A DNA stretch of 50,310 nt from CAZTTH01 sp964615975 (lineage in GTDB: Bacteria; Verrucomicrobiota; Lentisphaeria; JABSQK01; JAJFLO01), in assembly GCA_964615975.1 (NCBI GenBank), contig CAZTTH010000025.1, forward strand, positions 1-50,310, written 5' to 3'. A program made the translations under genes and the position numbers. Position 1 is the stretch's first letter; each line of letters begins with the position of its first letter. Shown here in pieces: positions 44,399-50,310 of the stretch. Below the pieces are notes generated by a model, which worked only from the letters and a program-made list of their open reading frames with translations, did not search any database and had not been told where the DNA came from.

Positions 44399-44489
44399 GC
44401 GATGCCACGTTGGAAAAGATGGCACGATTACCAGCCTGATTGAAACACCGGCGTGCGACCATTCGACTGCTGACAGTCGAACTGTCTGA
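44399..44489 (+). repeat. Dispersed intergenic element, copy 3, with perfect hairpin
   Basis: Related to copies at 17427 and 37419; roughly three quarters of bases agree with copy 1 by eye. The shared frame reads GKDGTITSLIETPACDHSTA then DSRTV and TGA at 44487-44489. It contains a perfect hairpin, TTCGACTG (44462-44469), loop CTGA, CAGTCGAA (44474-44481). It ends 47 bases before the agmatine deiminase start, so it lies in that gene's leader region. Confidence 0.62.
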
Positions 44490-44536
44490 TTCGCGGTTGC
44501 TGATTTACATATCACCGAGTATATAATGAGTCCTTT

Positions 44537-45595
44537 ATGAACAAATCAAATCCTAATTTTATTTTCCCCGCCGAATGGGAACCCCATGCCGCGACCTGGC
44601 TCGGCTGGCCGCATAACCGCACCGACTGGCCGGGTAAGTTTGTTCCCATCCCTTGGGTTTATGGCGAGATTGTGCGGAAATTGGTTGCCGGAGAACGGGT
44701 TCGGATTTTGGTGAAAAACACCGCTCATGAAGCTCAGGCCACCCATATTCTCCGCCGAGTGGGCGTGGACTTGACTCGGGTCGATTTCTTCACCATTCCT
44801 TCCAACCGCGGCTGGACACGTGACTTCGGCCCGATTTTCATTCGCTCTCCTCACCCTGAACCGCGACTGGCAATTGCTCATTTCGCTTTTAACGCCTGGG
44901 CGAAATACCCGGATTGGGATTTGGATGCCCAGATCCCCAGACGTGTGGCAGCGAAATTAAGAATGCCCTTGATCCCAATCCGCTGTCGAAACCAACGATT
45001 TGTCCTGGAAGGCGGCAGCATTGACGTAAACGGCCAGGGATCATTATTGACCACCGAAGAATGCCTGTTGGACCGGGAGACTCAGGCGCGCAATCCGCAT
45101 TTGTCCAAGGCTGATATCGAATCGGTCCTGCGCGATTATCTGGATGCGCGGCAAGTCATCTGGTTGGGGCGCGGTATCGTCGGAGACGACACTCATGGCC
45201 ACGTCGATGATATCTGCCGCTTTGTCAATCCTCATACCGTTATCCTGTGCCAGGAGCCCAACCCGCGAGATGATAATCATGCGATCCTTGAGGAAAACCG
45301 CGAGCGCTTGGAAGGGTATCGCCTGTTAAATGGCAGCAGACTTGAAATCATTCGCATTCCCATGCCGGAGCTGTTGTATCTTGATAACCGGCGTTTACCG
45401 GCCAGCTATGCAAACTTTTACATTGCCAATGACACCGTCCTGGTGCCGACCTACAACGATCCTCATGATCGGACGGTTCTGGGGATACTGGCTGAACTCT
45501 TTCCCGCCCGCACGGTTGTCGGCATTCATGCCGTCGACCTGGTTTGGGGGCTGGGAACGCTGCATTGCCTGTCCCAGCAGGAGCCCCTTGCCTGA
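44537..45595 (+). CDS. aguA: Agmatine deiminase
   Basis: Protein of 352 residues, normal for the family. It converts agmatine to N-carbamoylputrescine and ammonia, a step in putrescine synthesis from arginine. The guanidino-group-modifying signatures are all present: substrate-gating WTRDFGPIF, EGGSIDVNG, the catalytic His in GDDTHGHVDD, and the nucleophile Cys344 in GTLHCLSQQEP. No N-carbamoylputrescine amidase is adjacent in the window, although the two are often neighbours. The element copy 3 is directly upstream. The gene converges with the aldehyde dehydrogenase gene, with 17 bases between stops. Confidence 0.94.
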   Translation: MNKSNPNFIFPAEWEPHAATWLGWPHNRTDWPGKFVPIPWVYGEIVRKLVAGERVRILVKNTAHEAQATHILRRVGVDLTRVDFFTIPSNRGWTRDFGPIFIRSPHPEPRLAIAHFAFNAWAKYPDWDLDAQIPRRVAAKLRMPLIPIRCRNQRFVLEGGSIDVNGQGSLLTTEECLLDRETQARNPHLSKADIESVLRDYLDARQVIWLGRGIVGDDTHGHVDDICRFVNPHTVILCQEPNPRDDNHAILEENRERLEGYRLLNGSRLEIIRIPMPELLYLDNRRLPASYANFYIANDTVLVPTYNDPHDRTVLGILAELFPARTVVGIHAVDLVWGLGTLHCLSQQEPLA

Positions 45596-45612
45596 GATCA
45601 AAATTTATGCCG

Positions 45613-47379
45613 TTACGAGGCAAAACCGAAGGATAGTCGTTTGACATTCAGAAGATGGGTATAGGTGACATTGTCGGTCGTCGAATTGCCTCCATAAGTG
45701 CCGCATCCCAATGTAAATGAGGGTGTCAATCCCGTCCCTATTCCAATGCATCCCTGTGACCCTGAAACATTAACCAATATCCTCCCGGCTGGAATTTCCT
45801 GACCATAGCGACGCGCCAATGCCTCATCATGGGTATGGATAATCGCGGTGTGACCGATCCCCTGCTGCTCCAGTATCCGCCGGGAAATGGAAATGCCCTC
45901 ATCTTCATTCTTCACGGTGAATAACGACAGGATCGGGGCGAGTTTTTCATATCCAAACGCAGTGTCAATTTCACTGAGATCAACCGGAACCACCAAAAGT
46001 CGGATCGGGTTTGCACGGCGAATCCCGGCAAGACCCGCGATATGTTCCGCGGATTTCCCGACAATGTCGCGTTTCAGGCTTGCTGATTCAGGATCAAAAA
46101 TGACCGCGGCAAGTCGGTTTTTTTCATCGGGAATAAGGACGGCGGCGCCATTGCTTTCCAAGCCTTTAATCAATTCGGCGCGCACAGACTGAACGACGAC
46201 CAGATTGTTTTCCGAGCCGCAAATTACCCCATTATCAAAGGATTTCCCCTGAATAACTTTTTTGGCAACCGCTTGGGGATCAGCATCGGCACACACCAAT
46301 ACCGGAGCATTGCCTGACCCGACTCCAATCGCCGGAGTCCCCGAGCTATAGGCTGATTGAACAATGCTGGGGCCGCCGGTGGCCAGGATAAAGGACACAT
46401 CAGGATGTTTCATATACATCATGGTTTTCTTGCGGTCAGTCCGTTTTTTTATCCACTGCACAAGACCTTCCGGAGCGCCATGACGATGCATGGAAGCCTG
46501 AATGATCTCACCCACCATATTGCCCACCCGCATTGCATCCCGATGGCAACTGTAAATCAGCGCATTCCGACCTTTCAGACAAATTAATGTCTTGAATACA
46601 ATGGTAGAAACCGGATTCGTCACCGGTATGATCCCCAGAACCACTCCGACGGGACTGGCGATATCCAATACTTTTTGATTCCAGTCTTCCTTGATAAAAC
46701 CAGCGGCAGGTTTCCCCATGAGAATGCGGCAAACCTCATTGCAGGCAAAGCGAATTTTCTGCACTTTGTCAGCGACAACACCAATTCCTGAATCGGCAAC
46801 GTTGGCTTCCGCAAGTCGTTCAGCCTGAGCCGCGACCGATGTTGAAATATCTTGCAAAAGAACATCAACCTTCTCTTCACTCCATGGGACAAAGTCCTTT
46901 TGCGCGGCAACCGCGTGTGCCACTGTATTCTGGGTCTCCCGATCAGCCTCATCGATGAATATATGTTCGGCCAGCAGACGATTTTGCGTTCGCAGTTTAT
47001 CGGCGAGATAATGACTTAAATTCAAGAGGATGTTTACTCCCTGATTGGGATGTTCCTGACAAAATCCCTGAAAATCGGATTTTGACAACCAGCGAACCTC
47101 GCTGTCAGTCTGAGCATAAGCGCTGGCGGAACGAGGTTGATCATCCACCAGACTAAATTCACCCAGCAGCGCTCCTGGACCAAGATGACATAGTACAGCC
47201 TCCGAATCAGTGTCCATATGGCGGAGTTCGATTCGGATTTCACCGGCATCAATCAGATAACAACCGTCTCCCGGATCCCCTTCATGTATCAGGCACATTC
47301 CTTGTTTGAACCGGACTGAACGCATGCATTTTTCCAGAGCTTTTCGCGAATCCACATCCAAAGTATCGATGAAATTCAT
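45613..47379 (-). CDS. Cyclic-nucleotide-binding domain fused to CoA-acylating aldehyde dehydrogenase
   Basis: Protein of 588 residues from the ATG at 47379, which has a strong ribosome site (GAAGGGGGA). Residues about 5-125 are a CRP-type cyclic-nucleotide-binding domain: VRFKQGMCLIHEGDPGDGCYLI, and the phosphate-binding cassette GEFSLVDDQPRSASA with E74 and R83. Residues about 150-588 match acetaldehyde dehydrogenases of the AdhE N-terminal/EutE type: IASPVGVVLGIIPVTNPVST, GVGSGNAPV and nucleophile Cys387 in SFDNGVICGSE. The enzyme part makes acyl-CoA from aldehyde, CoA and NAD, or the reverse. The fusion implies allosteric control by a nucleotide, which is unusual. No alcohol dehydrogenase half or microcompartment genes are present. 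Confidence 0.88.
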   Translation of the reverse strand: MNFIDTLDVDSRKALEKCMRSVRFKQGMCLIHEGDPGDGCYLIDAGEIRIELRHMDTDSEAVLCHLGPGALLGEFSLVDDQPRSASAYAQTDSEVRWLSKSDFQGFCQEHPNQGVNILLNLSHYLADKLRTQNRLLAEHIFIDEADRETQNTVAHAVAAQKDFVPWSEEKVDVLLQDISTSVAAQAERLAEANVADSGIGVVADKVQKIRFACNEVCRILMGKPAAGFIKEDWNQKVLDIASPVGVVLGIIPVTNPVSTIVFKTLICLKGRNALIYSCHRDAMRVGNMVGEIIQASMHRHGAPEGLVQWIKKRTDRKKTMMYMKHPDVSFILATGGPSIVQSAYSSGTPAIGVGSGNAPVLVCADADPQAVAKKVIQGKSFDNGVICGSENNLVVVQSVRAELIKGLESNGAAVLIPDEKNRLAAVIFDPESASLKRDIVGKSAEHIAGLAGIRRANPIRLLVVPVDLSEIDTAFGYEKLAPILSLFTVKNEDEGISISRRILEQQGIGHTAIIHTHDEALARRYGQEIPAGRILVNVSGSQGCIGIGTGLTPSFTLGCGTYGGNSTTDNVTYTHLLNVKRLSFGFAS

Positions 47380-47879
47380 GGTGATTTCCCCCTTCTGTTG
47401 AATGTAAAACGTGTTTATTAACAATGGTTTTAAGAATTTTCATGAATAAAATTCATAATCAAATAGAGTAAGATTATGACCACGCGACAAGAGGGGATCA
47501 ACAAATTTAGATTACCCCGAGAGATCAATTCAACAAGACCGGGAAATCTGTTGAACCGAGTACCAGACTTCAAGTCTCCAGACAAACGTCTGATACTCTG
47601 GCAGGATACCTGAACCGTTTGTTCGGACATCTGATAGCTCTGGAAACTCATCAATTCAGCATGGCAGAATTGTGCCGACATGGGCATCGGCATTCCCAGG
47701 TAATTTCCTTGCTTTATTCGTGTGGTTCGTGGTTCAATAAATCTTCATTAATCTTGCGACTTGGCGGTTGGCGCGAGATCTCAGGTTACACAAAAGCCAA
47801 TTTTAGCGGGGCAGAATGTAATGGCGCTTGGCGGCTAATGTAATAACCGAAGTGAAACCGTAAATCGGTGACGTTTTAC
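47380..47879. other. Intergenic, no gene supported
   Basis: Around 500 bases. It contains TTCGTGTGGTTCGTGGTTCA (47718-47737), a sort of repeat motif common in environmental genomes, and short inverted repeats near 47567-47596. Open frames of 74-87 residues on both strands look random. Confidence 0.45.
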
Positions 47880-48390
47880 ACACACATTATTTCGTGGGCG
47901 ACCCTGACGTTCCTTTTCCGCTCTCCCAAACATCCGCATCACCACTTGAGAGTGAAATTCCCACCGCCTCGAATCAACTTCAGCGCCCATCACATAAGAT
48001 CGCGCACTCGACCAATGATAGTCCCATGAGTAAGTTACATCAGCTAGCCCCGCCAGTACCGGATTGCGCTCAATCTATCGGCCCAAGCGTTCCAAATATC
48101 CGGCTTTCTCTATCAACATCGAGCGAAAACGCCCTTGCCAAAGATAACCACTGCCACCGTCCCGCTGATGATAATCCATGATATAACGACGACAGACTTG
48201 CCCCTGATAATAGGATAAATCCTCGACGCGATCGACTTCCACCGCCAAATGAAAATGGTTAGACATCAAACACCAAATGATAGAGGCGAAAGGGAACCGC
48301 AGTACGAAAGCGCACCAACAAATCATAAAACTTTTTCTTGGCAATAATTTATTTATATCAAATTCAATTTCAATAATATGTGTAACTCGT
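47880..48390 (-). pseudogene. RAYT transposase relic
   Basis: The minus strand encodes recognisable RAYT blocks in pieces: FYDLLVRFRTAVPFRLYHLVF, then in another frame MSNHFHLAVEV, GYLWQGRFRSMLIEKAGYLE and RLGR, then an in-frame TAG (48075-48077), then IERNPVLAGLADVTYSWDYHWSSARSY. The intact paralogue at 28293-28982 has RYIERNPV, so the TAG replaces that Tyr codon. A frameshift near 48267 separates the first two pieces, and the expected N-terminal VIN motif is missing. At least two independent lesions make it dead. Confidence 0.85.
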
Positions 48391-48439
48391 CACCGATTTC
48401 CTCTAATCTTTTTTGCCCCCACAAATGGGGGGCACCTCA

Positions 48440-48946
48440 CTACTTATGAATTACTATGCTTCCACCCTGGATAGCCGTAGTCGGGACGGAGTTGTCAGAG
48501 GCACCGAGTTGATTATCATAAATGCTATTGCCAGCCACCGCGTCCCAAATCCGAATGCGGAATTTATCCACGCCGCCGCCACCATTCACCTGTCCATCTA
48601 TGGCAGTCAACATAAAACGATAATTTCCGTTGCCATTAATGGTTCCCAATCCCTTATATTGAGCTTTGGCACCTGCCACAACGAGCCATTCATAGCTTGT
48701 GCTCTTGAAATTCAGGGTAGCAAGCTTGAACTGGAATTCGGTATTTCCCGATGGAATATTGGCGCCATGGAGATATTTGGAGTTGAAACCAAAGGTTGCC
48801 TTGCCTGTGAGCGATGGATTCGGAGTGTATGCTCCCGCCGGCGAATTATTGATGGGTTGATCGAACATGAAGAGTTTGTGATAGGAAATTGCTTTTTTGA
48901 CAATCCACAAGCAAAAGAATGTCAATTTTTTATAACATAAATTCAT
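48440..48946 (-). pseudogene. Fragment of a surface/secreted protein (post-COAP-1-like domain)
   Basis: A frame of 168 residues. From about residue 32 it matches the domain often found at the C terminus of large secreted proteins: INNSPAGAYTPNPSLTGKA, TFGFNSKYLHGANIPSGNTE, STSYEWLVVAGAKAQYKG, GNYRFMLTAIDGQ, GGGGVDKFRIRIWD and IQGGSIVIHK. The first 30 residues (MNLCYKKLTFFCLWIVKKAI...) look unrelated and partly random, and the usual large upstream protein is absent. I take it as a detached 3' remnant next to another decayed gene. Expression as a small protein cannot be excluded. Confidence 0.6.
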
Positions 48947-49264
48947 TATTCAAAGGAGATCCTAATCTTGTGCCGATCTTTCTACAAGGATTATTAAAAT
49001 TTTTCCAAGATTGAACAGGCATCAACTACTTTTCGATTATGAGTTTGTCGAACCAATACCCAGGATCAAATTGTAACCGGTATAGTTGTCAAACATAAAT
49101 CGATTGGCCCATTCAAGCTGACCGCAATATCTGTTTCAATACCCATTACAATTATTGGGTAAGTACGGTGATGCTTGAACCAAGGGATCGATTAATTAAA
49201 CCATCCCAATCTCAGAGTGTTCTTCACTATCGATTGGTGAAAACATTCATCAATTTTTGTAGTT
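48947..49264. other. Intergenic, left copy of a direct repeat
   Basis: 318 bases, AT-rich, with no gene. Its right end (49215-49264) is the start of the direct repeat described separately. Confidence 0.5.
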
Positions 49265-49270
49265 TTATTG
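49215..49270. repeat. Direct repeat, left copy, flanking the nucleotidyltransferase pair
   Basis: Matches 49903-49960 with a few substitutions and small gaps. The shared core is CTATCGATT(T)GGTG(A/T)AAACATTCATC, and both copies end in GTTTTATT. On the minus strand the right copy covers the possible extended 5' end of the small gene, and the left copy encodes a similar but broken start (IDECFHQ compared with NDECLHQ). Confidence 0.65.
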
Positions 49271-49702
49271 AAGGCAGGCAATGTCTTGTTGGTCTTTAAG
49301 CCGATTCGCTGCTCGTTTATTGGTTAATAAGTCCTCACGAGCCATGAACCAAGCGGGAATTTGGCCATAGTACCCTTTAATCCGGTGTTTCCAGGCCACA
49401 TTAAATTCCATACCTGAAATTTTGTTGATCAGGTCGATTCGATTGGGAGGAAATCCGATCATAACAATTTTCCCCTCAGCCATGAGGGTATCGATGGAAA
49501 TATTCGATGAGCCGATAAACTCCAAGAGAACGGAATGGAGCTTTTGACAGTTTTTCTGCTTGCGCTCGTAGAAAAAGTCAATGTCGCCAGTCGCACGCGG
49601 TTGGGTGTGGTATGAAACGGCATAACCACCAACGATCAAATACTTAACCTTCGCGGATCGCAGCAACGCGATGAACTCGGTGAAATCCTTTTTTATTTCC
49701 AT
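49265..49702 (-). CDS. Nucleotidyltransferase-fold protein
   Basis: Protein of 145 residues. KYLIVGGYAVSYHTQPRATG followed by DIDFFYER carries the GG...H...R-x-T-x-DID signature of minimal nucleotidyltransferases. The middle part MIGFPPNRIDLINKISGMEF is typical of stand-alone members found beside small partner proteins in toxin-antitoxin-like pairs. The start at 49702 overlaps the end of the upstream small gene by 59 bases in a different frame, which indicates cotranslation. No substrate or toxin role can be asserted. Confidence 0.72.
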   Translation of the reverse strand: MEIKKDFTEFIALLRSAKVKYLIVGGYAVSYHTQPRATGDIDFFYERKQKNCQKLHSVLLEFIGSSNISIDTLMAEGKIVMIGFPPNRIDLINKISGMEFNVAWKHRIKGYYGQIPAWFMAREDLLTNKRAANRLKDQQDIACLQ

Positions 49703-49844
49703 GTTTCATCAGCCACAAATGGGCATGAATTTCTTCCAATCCAATCAGGCGTTGCTCGGGAGTGAGACTTCGCCAATAATCGGTCTCCGCCGCTTCGGCG
49801 GCTTGGGGATCATCAACAACAGTGATTGTGGGTTTTATTTTCAT
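49644..49844 (-). CDS. Small protein partnered with nucleotidyltransferase
   Basis: Protein of 66 residues from the ATG at 49844 (MKIKPTITVVDDPQAAEAAE). It contains WRSLTPEQRLIGLEEIHAHLWLMKHG, a helical pattern seen in small proteins that precede nucleotidyltransferase genes. The frame also stays open to an ATG at 49946 (100 aa), but that extra part lies in the direct repeat and looks less protein-like. Neither start has a good ribosome site. It overlaps the next gene by 59 bases. A paired function is inferred from the arrangement only. Confidence 0.6.
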   Translation of the reverse strand: MKIKPTITVVDDPQAAEAAETDYWRSLTPEQRLIGLEEIHAHLWLMKHGNKKGFHRVHRVAAIREG

Positions 49845-49902
49845 AAAGGATATTTTACTTAATATACCGTCAGTATCCATTAATAAAACCGGCTTGACCT
49901 TA

Positions 49903-49960
49903 GTGTGTTCTACGCTATCGATTTGGTGTAAACATTCATCATTCATTTTGCGGTTTTATT
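49903..49960. repeat. Direct repeat, right copy
   Basis: Partner of 49215-49270; the two copies bracket the small gene and the nucleotidyltransferase gene, giving a cassette of about 690 bases. Confidence 0.65.
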
Positions 49961-50310
49961 TAGCTCGCCAAGTAAAATCGATGATGAGTTGTTCCGCCAA
50001 TATTATCCACAATGATCCCATAGAATCTAAAATTCACTAATTCTCGCTAATTTTTAAGCTCAAAATCAATTTTTTCTCAAGGTCCCCATTTTAGATTTTT
50101 GCATTGACAGGCTCACGTGCTGTCCCATAGCATTATAAGGCAAATCCAGGCAAATATGCTTGATCGGGGGTCGTTAGCATTCGCGGTTTGCCAGATGCTG
50201 TCCCGCGGAATTTGAGCATGTCGTACATGCACATCCGGCTCCAGAGGACTCCGCGCAAAGCAGTGAAAAGCCGGGCAACCGTTCCGTTCCACTGCGAACG
50301 ATAGGCGATG
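49961..50310. other. Right-end non-coding stretch
   Basis: No gene is seen. Base composition changes from AT-rich to GC-rich at about 50170. CATGTCGTACATG (50218-50230) is a short palindrome. The final 100 bases could be the edge of another element or an RNA that continues outside the window, but I recognise nothing. Confidence 0.4.

Noticed and set aside
1..50310. CRISPR arrays, rRNA and tRNA genes
   Set aside because: No regularly spaced short repeats, no rRNA-like stretches and no cloverleaf with a conserved T-loop were found on either strand.

Overview
The window looks like part of a metagenome-assembled scaffold from an uncultivated Gram-negative bacterium. The supporting evidence is a complete RND efflux tripartite operon with an outer-membrane factor, periplasmic sensor and sulfatase domains, and two 100-N scaffold gaps. 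I cannot assign a phylum from sequence alone. Both gaps are flanked by the same 55 bp on each side, so they look like unmerged contig overlaps. Collapsing them restores two open genes.

Layout. 1-250 holds an imperfect tandem repeat of about 96 bp. 264-4822 (+) is an ABC exporter set: ATPase, permease and a TPR-like membrane-anchored protein. 4985-10899 (-) is an outer-membrane factor / adaptor / RND pump operon. 11171-16998 (-) carries a small L7/L12-C-terminal-like membrane protein, a very large secreted M4 metalloprotease with propeller, Ig-like and GWNLIS-type domains, and a HepT/MntA toxin-antitoxin pair.

17583-28280 (+) is the most interesting region, a compact five-gene biosynthetic operon. 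It encodes an O-methyltransferase, a divergent dehydroquinate-synthase-like sugar phosphate cyclase, a second methyltransferase, a nucleoside-deaminase/methyltransferase/adenylation/carrier fusion (interrupted only by an artefactual gap), and a docking-condensation-adenylation-carrier-thioesterase NRPS. I infer that a methylated cyclitol-like unit is joined to an NRPS-assembled dipeptide-like chain. The first adenylation domain lacks the Asp that anchors an alpha-amine, and the cyclase lacks several residues of true dehydroquinate synthases. The combination resembles mycosporine-type logic but is not that pathway, because there is no ATP-grasp and there are extra domains. A REP-associated tyrosine transposase with a near-perfect 17-bp inverted repeat around it abuts the end of the cluster.

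29382-37367 holds a CASTOR/POLLUX-type channel, a nucleosidase-like protein, an opposed substrate-binding-protein/hybrid-histidine-kinase pair, and a spore-photoproduct-lyase-like radical SAM protein. 37880-44261 (+) holds an unusual membrane sulfatase/LTA-synthase-like enzyme fused to a 5'-nucleotidase, followed by an overlapping large membrane protein. 44537-47379 has agmatine deiminase and, convergently, a cyclic-nucleotide-binding domain fused to a CoA-acylating aldehyde dehydrogenase. The right end (47880-50310) is a decayed zone: a RAYT relic, a fragment of a surface-protein domain and a nucleotidyltransferase pair bracketed by direct repeats.

A dispersed element is present in three intergenic places (17427, 37419, 44399). 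All three copies can be read as one related short peptide, and one copy also forms a perfect 8-bp hairpin. I do not recognise this element.
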